Positions 40,278 through 49,057 of a DNA stretch of 64,000 nucleotides are shown piece after piece (the stretch's first letter is position 1; every line of letters starts with the position of its first letter). The DNA comes from an uncultured SAR116 cluster alpha proteobacterium (GTDB lineage: Bacteria; Pseudomonadota; Alphaproteobacteria; Puniceispirillales; Puniceispirillaceae): assembly GCA_902518965.1 (NCBI GenBank), contig CABYIQ010000005.1, forward strand, positions 1 to 64,000, read 5' to 3'. Position numbers and translations under genes: made by a program. The notes under the pieces are model-generated. The model searched no databases, was not told where the DNA came from, and saw only the letters and a list, made by a program, of their open reading frames with translations.

Positions 40278-40739
40278 ATGGAACTAAAACAATCACAAGA
40301 TATCCCAATACCTGTTGCACAGGTATGGTCCGCATTGAATGATGAACAGATTTTGGCTCAGGCCATTCCAGGCTGTCAGGAGCTGACCAAGATATCTGAC
40401 ACCGAATTAACTGCAACGGTTAAACTAAAAGTGGGGCCTGTTTCAGCAACCTTCGTTGGCGAAGTGACCTTGTCAGAACTTAACCCACCTCATTCTTATG
40501 TAATTTCAGGTTCAGGAAAAGGTGGTGTTGCTGGAGGAGCAACTGGTTCAGCCCGTGTTGATCTGGAAGCGATTGACAACGGTAATGCTACCAGATTGAC
40601 CTACGACGTTGATGCCTCGGTAACAGGTAAAATTGCACAGTTAGGTTCACGCCTCATTGAGAGCACAGCCAAGAAGTTAGCAACTAAATTTTTTACTGAT
40701 TTCATTGCCATCCTCTCACCTGAATCGGAACAGAGCTAA
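40278..40739 (+). CDS. coxG: CoxG-type SRPBCC protein
   Basis: 153 aa; IPVAQVWSALNDEQILAQAIPGCQEL; LGSRLIESTAKKLATKFFTDF. Confidence 0.88.
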   Translation: MELKQSQDIPIPVAQVWSALNDEQILAQAIPGCQELTKISDTELTATVKLKVGPVSATFVGEVTLSELNPPHSYVISGSGKGGVAGGATGSARVDLEAIDNGNATRLTYDVDASVTGKIAQLGSRLIESTAKKLATKFFTDFIAILSPESEQS

Positions 40740-40783
40740 ACACCTCAAACGAATATAAGTCTGATATGGAAAGGTCATAAAAC

Positions 40784-41908
40784 ATGTCTTCAGCTAAACT
40801 TTTTACTCCTATCACACTTGGTGGTGTTGAGCTGCGAAACCGTATAATCGTTGCTCCAATGTGTCAGTATAGTGCGTCAGATGGTAATGCCAGTGACTGG
40901 CACCTTATGCATGTTGGTCAGTTTTCTGTTTCAGGTGTTGGCCTTATTTTCATGGAAGCGACAGGTGTAACACCGCAGGGACGCATCTCGCCAGGATGTC
41001 TAGGATTATGGTCAGATGAAAATCAAGCTGCGTTAAAACGCGTAGTCGATTTCTGTAACGATTATGGCCATGCCAAAATGGGCATTCAACTTGCCCATGC
41101 AGGCCGCAAGGGTTCGACCGACTTACCCTGGCTGGGTGGAGCACCAATACCCTCATCAGATGATAGAGGCTGGCGCACCTGCGGGCCGTCAGCAACCCCT
41201 TATTCAGATGCATTCGAATTACCTGATGCGCTGGATGAAGATGGGCTAAATGAGATAAAAGCTGCCTTTGTTCAAGCGGCCAAGCGGGCCGATGACGCTG
41301 GATTTGATGTAGTAGAAGTGCATATGGCACATGGCTATTTGTTGCATCAGTTCTTGTCGCCATTAAGCAACCAGCGAAATGATGATTATGGCGGGTCCCT
41401 TGAAGGGCGGATGAAGTTTCCTTTGGAAGTTTTTGATGCGGTGCGTGCTATCTGGCCAAAACATAAGGCGCTAGGGGTCAGATTTTCTGCAACAGATTGG
41501 GTAGATAACTCAAGCTGGGATGTTCCAGAAGCAACCGCCTTTTCACATGAGCTAAAACGGCGTGGCGCCGATTTCATTGACGTATCGAGTGGCGGTAACT
41601 CACCTTTACAGCAGATTGATGTGGGTCCTGGTTATCAAACTGGTTTTGCAAGCGAAATCCGGCGTGAGACAGGACTGCCAACAATGGCCGTTGGTCAAAT
41701 CACTGAGCCAAAACAAGCGGAAGCAATTTTGCGTTCAGGACAGGCAGATATGATCTCGTTGGCTAGAGGGATGTTGTATAACCCGCGCTGGGCTTGGCAC
41801 GCAGCAGAGGAATTAGATGCAGAAGTAGCCTATGCTCCACAATATATGCGCACAAACCGCGCCCTACGTGGTTTGCCGATTCCAGGAAATCCGCCAACTC
41901 CTAAATAA
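40784..41908 (+). CDS. NADH:flavin oxidoreductase / old yellow enzyme (YqjM-like)
   Basis: RNRIIVAPMCQYSASDGNASDWHLMHVGQFS; IQLAHAGRKGST; HGYLLHQFLSPLSNQRNDDYGGS. Confidence 0.92.
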   Translation: MSSAKLFTPITLGGVELRNRIIVAPMCQYSASDGNASDWHLMHVGQFSVSGVGLIFMEATGVTPQGRISPGCLGLWSDENQAALKRVVDFCNDYGHAKMGIQLAHAGRKGSTDLPWLGGAPIPSSDDRGWRTCGPSATPYSDAFELPDALDEDGLNEIKAAFVQAAKRADDAGFDVVEVHMAHGYLLHQFLSPLSNQRNDDYGGSLEGRMKFPLEVFDAVRAIWPKHKALGVRFSATDWVDNSSWDVPEATAFSHELKRRGADFIDVSSGGNSPLQQIDVGPGYQTGFASEIRRETGLPTMAVGQITEPKQAEAILRSGQADMISLARGMLYNPRWAWHAAEELDAEVAYAPQYMRTNRALRGLPIPGNPPTPK

Positions 41909-42111
41909 CACTACGTTAAACAACTACATTAGTTAAAGGGGAAAGGTTTGTGTGTAGTTTCTCGCTCTACTCCTTAGCGCGTAAATTTGGTGTTCCTTCA
42001 CATTTATTCATTTGGCGTCTGTGATTTTTTACTGATCACATTTAGAACAGCTTGCCTGATTATTCTGAAATCTTCACACTCGATTAGGTCCGCTGAAAGT
42101 GAAAGGTCTGA

Positions 42112-42990
42112 ATGAACCCCCCTGAGCAGTTCTCATTACCGCCTGTGCACAAATTGCCTGCACTTAACCTTGGTTTGCGGCCATGCGCACCATCAGATTG
42201 GCTGGATGCACCTGATGCGTTTGGTGATGACCTAATGCGGACTAGACAACTAGCTGAAAAAAGGCATCTAATTGCAGAACAGAAATCAAAGATATATGCC
42301 TGTCTTCCAGATGCTCAGGCAGCGGAGACAGAGGCAACTGCCGCCTTAATAGAACATCTTCATATTTATCATCAACACTCTCTGCCATCAAAGAAAACTG
42401 ATAGTCTTTTATCTGTTTCTGCTCGGATTCCTGAAGATATTCTCATCATGCTACCCACCGCAAAAGGCAGCTCAAATGCTGATTGGGTTTTAGGTGCCGC
42501 GAGCTTGTGTTTTCCCAGCCATTGGCGCCTGCAGGATAAAATGGGCAAGTCAATCAGAGCCATACACTCACCTGTGCCAGACTTTGCGGAGGTGCTGGCG
42601 CGGCCTGTAATTCGTTTCTTTACAAACATGCAGACAGGCAGACTTTCACAACGGCTAAACTGGTCCGTGCAAACAGAAGACAAGCTCCATACGCCACACC
42701 ACACACCAATAAAGTTTTCAAGGAGAACAGCTAATGAATGGGGCAATATCATACATATTCGAATCGAAAGGCAGTGTTTTTTCAAATTGCCTGTAACTGG
42801 GGCTATTATTTTTTCGATCCGTACAAGCCTCGCGCCTTTGAGTAAGTTTCAGGAAACTCCTGAATTTCCACATACAGTCTTACAGCAGACTGAAAAATTA
42901 TCTGAGGCGTTCTACAGCTATAAAAATCTGAGCAATACAGAAGAGGGGCTAAGGATATGGATTGACAAATATATGCCTCAAACGACATGA
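42112..42990 (+). CDS. DUF3445 family (heme-dependent oxidative N-demethylase-like) protein
   Basis: NLGLRPCAPSDWLDAPDAFGDDLMRTRQLAEKRHLI; VPDFAEVLARPVIRFFTNMQTGRLSQRLNWSVQ. Confidence 0.75.
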   Translation: MNPPEQFSLPPVHKLPALNLGLRPCAPSDWLDAPDAFGDDLMRTRQLAEKRHLIAEQKSKIYACLPDAQAAETEATAALIEHLHIYHQHSLPSKKTDSLLSVSARIPEDILIMLPTAKGSSNADWVLGAASLCFPSHWRLQDKMGKSIRAIHSPVPDFAEVLARPVIRFFTNMQTGRLSQRLNWSVQTEDKLHTPHHTPIKFSRRTANEWGNIIHIRIERQCFFKLPVTGAIIFSIRTSLAPLSKFQETPEFPHTVLQQTEKLSEAFYSYKNLSNTEEGLRIWIDKYMPQTT

Positions 42991-43023
42991 TCATGTTTGG
43001 TGCAAGGACAGGATTACAAGTCA

Positions 43024-44259
43024 ATGAATCTGACTGAAAAAGAACAGGAAATGCTGGCTGGCAAAGCGGGGCCAGCTGTCAAATGGGCGATGGAACATCA
43101 GGTTCAAGTTGGCCGCATGTTTGATGCTGAAGACATGGTCACAGTCAGCCAAGCGCATATGATGGCTGACCCGGAATCACTTGGTGAATCCGGTGTGCAA
43201 TTCGCTGAGAAAATGGCAAAAGATGGCGCGCGTGTTTGCATACCGATGATCACAGACCCGCGCGGTGTGGATCTCGCTTGTTACGAGCCGCTTGGTCAGA
43301 CCGAACAAATGGCTGACCTCGAGCGCCGCTTCATCGCAGCTTGTCAGACCATGGGTATAATGATGACAAATACCTGCATTAATTATCAGACCATTATGCC
43401 ACCTGTATTTGGCGACCATGTGGCCTTTGGTGATACAGGTGTCGTTATTTATTCAAACTCAGTTTGCGGCGCCCGGTCCAATTTCGAGGGAGGACCGTCT
43501 GCACTCGCTGCCGGACTGACAGGCCGCACCCCGCGTTACGGCCTGCATCTGGATGAAAAAAGACAAGCCACAAAAAGATATGTTGTCTCATCAAACCCTC
43601 AGGATTTAATGGAATGGGGTGTTCTGGGAGCAACAATTGGCCGAATGGCTGGCAGTTACTGGGAAGTGCCTGTTATAGAAGGAATTGAAGAGGCCCCCAC
43701 ATCCGATCAGTTGAAACATTTCGGAGCAGCCATGGCCAGCTATGGGTCAACTCCGTTATTCCATATTGTTGGCATCACACCAGAATGCCGCAGGCTGACT
43801 GATGTTGGAGGGGAAACGCTAAACTCGACATCTGTTACAGGAGAAATGCTGGATGCGCTTAAACAGCCTTTCACTGCGATCGGGGACCCACTTGATGTTG
43901 TGGTATTTGCTGCCCCGCAACTTAGTCTTATTGAGATGGCTGAACTGGCTAACTTATGTGATGGCAGAAAACGGGCAGAAACAACAGATGTTATCGTCTG
44001 TACCTCTGCCCAAGTCTATAGCGACGCCGTTTCAATGGGCTATGTCAAACAAATTGAAAATTTTGGCGGGCGTGTCTTGGTGGGAACGTGTTTTTATCAG
44101 CAATATGCCCGCGAAATTGGAGAGGCTAATGGCTGGACAAGATTGCTTAGCAACTCAGCAAAAATTGTTAATATTCTTGGAGGCTATGGTTATCAACCTG
44201 CACTGGGAACAATGCAAGCTTGTGTCGCTTCTGCAGAGAAGGGGGTAATTCTGTCATGA
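43024..44259 (+). CDS. Aconitase X large (catalytic) subunit
   Basis: AcnX/DUF521 features: MNLTEKEQEMLAGKAGPAVKWAMEHQVQVG, NTCINYQTIMPPVFGDHVAFGDTGVVIYSNSVCGARSNFEGGPSALAAGLTGRTP. Start adjusted to internal Met. Confidence 0.88.
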   Translation: MNLTEKEQEMLAGKAGPAVKWAMEHQVQVGRMFDAEDMVTVSQAHMMADPESLGESGVQFAEKMAKDGARVCIPMITDPRGVDLACYEPLGQTEQMADLERRFIAACQTMGIMMTNTCINYQTIMPPVFGDHVAFGDTGVVIYSNSVCGARSNFEGGPSALAAGLTGRTPRYGLHLDEKRQATKRYVVSSNPQDLMEWGVLGATIGRMAGSYWEVPVIEGIEEAPTSDQLKHFGAAMASYGSTPLFHIVGITPECRRLTDVGGETLNSTSVTGEMLDALKQPFTAIGDPLDVVVFAAPQLSLIEMAELANLCDGRKRAETTDVIVCTSAQVYSDAVSMGYVKQIENFGGRVLVGTCFYQQYAREIGEANGWTRLLSNSAKIVNILGGYGYQPALGTMQACVASAEKGVILS

Positions 44260-44675
44260 CGATAAAGCTTACCTGTCATGCTGGTATTGGCCCCAAGGTT
44301 GAAGGTATAGCGCTAGTGGCAGATGATAATTTTTCTGCCCGTTATGATCTGGATCGTATCAAAGGGGTATTTTCTCGCCCGCAGCATAAACTTTTTGGCC
44401 AAAGTTATAAGGACGTCATTCTGGTGTTGAATACGGCTAAAGGCGGTGTGGCCACTGCCTGGATGTTATATGAGATGACTTCACGATTAGTGGCGCCAAA
44501 AGCCATTCTACTGAACCAGGCTAACACCATTTTGGTCCAAGGGGCCGCTTTGGCGAATATGGCTATGGTGGACAGGTTCGATGAAGGTGATGTCACCAAA
44601 CTAATTGAGACAGGCGACCATTTAGTTGTTGATCCTCAGGCTGGTCAAGTTGACGTTAACAGCCTAAATAGATAA
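44256..44675 (+). CDS. Aconitase X swivel (small) subunit, DUF126
   Basis: GVFSRPQHKLFGQSYKDVILVLNTAKGGVATAWMLYEM; start overlaps the AcnX large-subunit stop. Confidence 0.85.
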   Translation: MTIKLTCHAGIGPKVEGIALVADDNFSARYDLDRIKGVFSRPQHKLFGQSYKDVILVLNTAKGGVATAWMLYEMTSRLVAPKAILLNQANTILVQGAALANMAMVDRFDEGDVTKLIETGDHLVVDPQAGQVDVNSLNR

Positions 44676-44724
44676 GTGCCAAGTGCTTTCAAAAGAGCAT
44701 TGTGTGCTCTCAATGATGTAGACA

Positions 44725-46197
44725 CTACTGCTTTAGATAGGCATCCAGTTCATTTGTCATATGTTCATCAAAATACAAACCCAGCTTTGTGCGACGGAAC
44801 AATAAATCCTCTGCAGTACGCGCCCACTCATGATTAACTAAATAATCAATTTCAGCTTGATAAAGGCCATTTCCAAAATCACGACCAAGCTGGTGCGGCT
44901 TGTCGGCAGTGCCAATGATTTTGTATACCCGGCTGCCATAGGCCGCAGCCATCCGTGCCAGCACTTTTGTCGGCAAGTCAGGAAATTTTTGTGCCAATTC
45001 AGCATTAAAAGTTTCAATGTCAGTAGTCTCCAAATTGCCACCAGGTAAATGGCGTCCATTTGCTTGCGAAGGATGTGGCGCGGGCAAAACTGCGTCAATC
45101 ATTGCCGCAACAGCCAATGATAATTTTCTATACGTCGTCAGCTTTCCACCAAATATATTCAGCCAACTTTGTGCAGACCCCTGTTGCCATTCCAGCACAT
45201 AATCTCTGGTCACAGACTGAGCCTCTTGTTGTCCGTCATCATATAACGGGCGCACACCGGAATAAGTTGACACAATATCAGACTTCGCAAGTGGCCGCTC
45301 CATATATCGGCTAAGTTGTGTGCAAATATATTCAATTTCTTGCTTACTTATCTGCGGGCTATCTGGTGATTCCGGATGGTCTACATCCGTAGTACCAACA
45401 AGCGTAAAATCATCCAAATAGGGAATGGCAAATAAAACCCGACCATCTGAATTCTGAAATATATAAGCCTTATCATGCTCAAAAAGTTTTCTTGTAATCA
45501 GATGTGAGCCTCTGACCAATCTTACTCGTTTCACATTCTGTGGCATCGGATAAAGAGCACATACCTGGTCTGCCCAAGGGCCGCTGGCATTTATAACTAG
45601 TTTCGCTTTTACTGGCCCAGTGGTGGTCTGAGCTACCCAGCCACTTTTGTATTGGTCTAACTTTGTCACCTCACAGTCACGACGAATGTCAGCACCAAAC
45701 GCTGCCGCCGCAACTGCATTTATAATGGTTAGCCTGCTGTCATCAACGAAGCAGTCTGAATACTCAAACCCGGTTACAAATTTCGCTTTCAGGCACTTTC
45801 CTGCACGGTCAGTTTTCAAACTCACAGCTCTTGATCCCGCCAGCCTGTTTCGTCCCCCTAGTTTGTCGTATATGAACAGACCCATGCGCAGCAGCCATTT
45901 TGGACGCATCCCTGGCAGATGAGGTAAGACGAAACGTAACGGCTTTATCAGATGAGGCGCCATCCGCATCAGGACTTCTCGTTCCTTTAACGATTCTCTG
46001 ATCAGTCTGAATTCATAACGCTCTAGATAACGCAAACCACCATGAATCAGCTTTGTTGACCATGAGGAGGTAGCTGAGGCAATGTCGTTCTTTTCAGCAA
46101 GACATACTGAATAGCCCCTTGCTGCCAATTCATGGGCAATGCCACAGCCATTAATGCCGCCACCAATGACCAGAATATCAAAACTATTATCGTTCAT
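44725..46197 (-). CDS. glpD: Aerobic glycerol-3-phosphate dehydrogenase
   Basis: DILVIGGGINGCGIAHELAARG; SSWSTKLIHGGLRYLERYEFRLIRESLKERE; NIFGGKLTTYRKLS. Confidence 0.93.
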   Translation of the reverse strand: MNDNSFDILVIGGGINGCGIAHELAARGYSVCLAEKNDIASATSSWSTKLIHGGLRYLERYEFRLIRESLKEREVLMRMAPHLIKPLRFVLPHLPGMRPKWLLRMGLFIYDKLGGRNRLAGSRAVSLKTDRAGKCLKAKFVTGFEYSDCFVDDSRLTIINAVAAAAFGADIRRDCEVTKLDQYKSGWVAQTTTGPVKAKLVINASGPWADQVCALYPMPQNVKRVRLVRGSHLITRKLFEHDKAYIFQNSDGRVLFAIPYLDDFTLVGTTDVDHPESPDSPQISKQEIEYICTQLSRYMERPLAKSDIVSTYSGVRPLYDDGQQEAQSVTRDYVLEWQQGSAQSWLNIFGGKLTTYRKLSLAVAAMIDAVLPAPHPSQANGRHLPGGNLETTDIETFNAELAQKFPDLPTKVLARMAAAYGSRVYKIIGTADKPHQLGRDFGNGLYQAEIDYLVNHEWARTAEDLLFRRTKLGLYFDEHMTNELDAYLKQ

Positions 46198-46226
46198 TAG
46201 TAATAATCTTCCAGCTTAAGAAAGGT

Positions 46227-47165
46227 TTATCGCTCCCAAAGCCATCCTCTGTCAGATAACCGTCTTTGCACCCGACCGGGGTAGTCAGTGATGATTGCAT
46301 CCACATGTAAATCAATCATTGCATCAATGTCATCTGGCTCATTAACAGTCCAAACAGCCACGCACAGACCCAAATCTTTTGCCCGCATAAGATCAGCCTT
46401 CGAAATATCTTTAAAATGAGGGCACCACAACTCTCCACCAGCCTTCTTTACTTCATCAGGCAAAGATATATCTGGAGGCCTCAAGTCGGGTGTTGAGTGA
46501 AGCGAAGTTTCTTCTCCAATGTCTTCAGCATGCTGTTTCAGTTGAGTTAAATATGAAGTCGGCATATCTGCAACTTGTTTTTTACATTCAGCGAGCAGCG
46601 TCCAGTCAAAACTGTGAAGCAATGTCCGATCCTCCATGCCAGCCTTTTTAATTTCACAGGTAACAACCGAGACCAACTTCTCTTTTGCCGTTCTATCGGC
46701 TGAGAATTCAGGGTCAGACTTAAGCTCAAGCATCATACAGACACGTTGATGTTTTGGCTGAGACACTAATTCCAAAAGCTCGGACAACTTAGGGACGCGC
46801 ACACCATCTAACTGGGCTTGTTCGCAAAATCTGCGTCCATAATCTGTATGGCCATTCAGACGACCTATATCAAAACACTCTATGTCTTCAAAATAAAGAG
46901 AGGCTACCCTCGCCCCTGCTCCGTTGATAAAGCGGCCATCTGGACCACGGGTAGCGGCACCATTTAATTCATGGTTATGAGTGATTACAGGGACATCATC
47001 TCGTGTCAAAAGCACATCAAATTCAAGAAGGTCAACACCAATTGAGAGCGCGAAATCAAACCCGATTATGCTGTTTTCAGGCAAAATACCTCTTGCACCA
47101 CGATGACCAACAATACGGATAGTATTTGCATCGCCTCTAAATGACTCTACTTGTGTAAATTTCAT
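46227..47165 (-). CDS. ugpQ: Glycerophosphodiester phosphodiesterase
   Basis: IVGHRGARGILPENSIIGFDFALSIGVDLLEFDVLLTRDDVPVITHNHELNGA; AVWTVNEPDDIDAMIDLHVDAIITDYPG. Confidence 0.92.
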   Translation of the reverse strand: MKFTQVESFRGDANTIRIVGHRGARGILPENSIIGFDFALSIGVDLLEFDVLLTRDDVPVITHNHELNGAATRGPDGRFINGAGARVASLYFEDIECFDIGRLNGHTDYGRRFCEQAQLDGVRVPKLSELLELVSQPKHQRVCMMLELKSDPEFSADRTAKEKLVSVVTCEIKKAGMEDRTLLHSFDWTLLAECKKQVADMPTSYLTQLKQHAEDIGEETSLHSTPDLRPPDISLPDEVKKAGGELWCPHFKDISKADLMRAKDLGLCVAVWTVNEPDDIDAMIDLHVDAIITDYPGRVQRRLSDRGWLWER

Positions 47166-48259
47166 TGCAATGCCAAACGAACTGCCTGTCCGGTCTGCGC
47201 AGACTCCTGTGCGGCCATTCCCATCCTAACGGCCCATATCCCATCAGAAAGGCCAACCTCAACCTGACCTGTGCCACGGACGACATCTAAAAACCGCTGA
47301 TGCTGGTGAAAGGTTGAACCATTATGATCGCCTGCATCTAGGATCGTCTTGTCAATCGGGCACTTTATTTGCACCGGTCTGCACACTCCACGCGGACTTT
47401 CGATGATCATTGGCACCGGGCGCTTTTCTGCATCACCAGACCAGAACCGGGCTGGGCCGGGAAGCTTAACTTCCAGTTTGCCAGAAGGGCCAACCGCGTG
47501 GATCATTTCCTGAAATTCAGACCCCTCTGCAAACATGGACAACTCCAACATCGCCCGAGAACCATTGGCAAAGTCAACCAGCACATAACCACAGTCCCAG
47601 ATATCAGCTCGTCGACCATTATAGATTTCATCAAGATGGTTTACTTCTTGACCAGCACTAGCCATAACCTGTACCGGATCACTTCGCAGGATGAATCGCA
47701 TCAAATCAAAAAAATGACAGCATTTCTCAACGAATGTTCCGCCTGAATTTTCATTAAACCGGTTCCAGTTATTGACTTTTTCCAAAAAAGGAAAGCGATG
47801 TTCTGTGATGGTCAGCATTTTGATATCGCCCGTTACTCCCTCCAGTGTATTGATGAACTGCTGCATAGGCGGCATATAGCGATATTCCATTGCAACCCAG
47901 ATTGGTGCCTTGTAGACAGAGCCCACAGCTTGGGCCCTTGCCAGATCATCTTCGGCCGTAAACAGAGGCTTTTCAACCAAAATGGGAAGGGTTACCTTCT
48001 CACTGATTGCCTCTAATTGTTCAATATGACAATGGTTCGGACTAGCAATTACCAAACAGTCCAGCTGCTGATAATCAAGAAGTTCATCAACAGAATTTAC
48101 AAAAAAAGCATCCGGTGCTAGCTCAGCAGCAGCCTGTGCCATGTTAGGATCCGGCTCATAAATGGCGGCTACCATTGTGCCTTGCAATAAGTTGATATTG
48201 CGCAGATGTTCGCGCCCCATCATGCCACACCCAATTATACCGTAATTTATCGTCATCAC
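47162..48259 (-). CDS. Gfo/Idh/MocA family NAD(P)-dependent protein
   Basis: YGIIGCGMMGREHLRNI Rossmann motif; LVIASPNHCHIEQLEA; ILVEKPLFT. Confidence 0.9.
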   Translation of the reverse strand: MMTINYGIIGCGMMGREHLRNINLLQGTMVAAIYEPDPNMAQAAAELAPDAFFVNSVDELLDYQQLDCLVIASPNHCHIEQLEAISEKVTLPILVEKPLFTAEDDLARAQAVGSVYKAPIWVAMEYRYMPPMQQFINTLEGVTGDIKMLTITEHRFPFLEKVNNWNRFNENSGGTFVEKCCHFFDLMRFILRSDPVQVMASAGQEVNHLDEIYNGRRADIWDCGYVLVDFANGSRAMLELSMFAEGSEFQEMIHAVGPSGKLEVKLPGPARFWSGDAEKRPVPMIIESPRGVCRPVQIKCPIDKTILDAGDHNGSTFHQHQRFLDVVRGTGQVEVGLSDGIWAVRMGMAAQESAQTGQAVRLALQ

Positions 48260-48265
48260 TGTTCC

Positions 48266-49006
48266 TTATTTGAGCCGTGAAACATAACGTGCGGCATCAG
48301 CATCATACCAAGTACGGGAATATTCAACTTTTTTATTCTCTTCTGACCAGCCAAATCTCTCAATAAAACCACATCGAATACCGGGTGCTATGGCTAGCAA
48401 TCCGTCAGCCCATTGCGGGACTTCCGACAGACCAACCCAATCTTCGACGCGGACAATCCAGACATCCAGACGCTCTTTATAATATTTATAGAGTGACTGC
48501 GAGACCTGTGCCTCGTTCACTTTAGCCGCGCTGTGCTGATCTAGCCAGATTTCTTCTGCAGCGACAGGTAGACCATCAAGTAAGCGTTGCCGCCGAAATC
48601 TGTGTGCAAAAGAAGAGCCCCCAAAATCAGGCAGGCCTTTTGGTTTTTTCAGGCTGTCTACACGCACCAAATTTGCTGAGGGCAGACCACCACCTTGTGG
48701 TCTTTCAAGCCGAAAAAAAGAATAAATAGAATCTGCATTTTCATTCTTCTGGATATAATTTCCTGAACCTTGTTTGCGGGCCAAAAGGCCAGTTTCAGTA
48801 AGGCGGGCCAGTGATTTGCGTAAGGTGCGGACAGTTACATTGTAATCTTTTGCCATTTGCCGTTCGGCAGGCAAGCGCTGACCCTCAGCAAGGAGTCCTG
48901 CACTTATTTCTCGGGACAGCTGTTCAGCAATTTGCAGATAAACAGGCAGTTTCCCTGAATTGTCATTTCTATCACTACCTCTGTTCATCCTAAATTGATA
49001 CACCAT
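48266..49006 (-). CDS. GntR family (HutC/UTRA-type) transcriptional regulator
   Basis: LPVYLQIAEQLSREISAGLLAEGQRLPAERQMAKDYNVTVRTLRKSLARLTETGLLARKQGSGNYI. Confidence 0.9.
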   Translation of the reverse strand: MVYQFRMNRGSDRNDNSGKLPVYLQIAEQLSREISAGLLAEGQRLPAERQMAKDYNVTVRTLRKSLARLTETGLLARKQGSGNYIQKNENADSIYSFFRLERPQGGGLPSANLVRVDSLKKPKGLPDFGGSSFAHRFRRQRLLDGLPVAAEEIWLDQHSAAKVNEAQVSQSLYKYYKERLDVWIVRVEDWVGLSEVPQWADGLLAIAPGIRCGFIERFGWSEENKKVEYSRTWYDADAARYVSRLK

Positions 49007-49021
49007 TGATTTACGTCTGGC

Positions 49022-49031
49022 TATAGCTATA
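49022..49031. promoter_or_regulatory. Candidate operator in the divergent GntR/monooxygenase promoter
   Basis: Perfect palindrome TATAGCTATA in the 51-bp intergenic region; short, so could be chance. Confidence 0.3.
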
Positions 49032-49057
49032 ATTAGAGGGATGGGGAGGATATAAAG

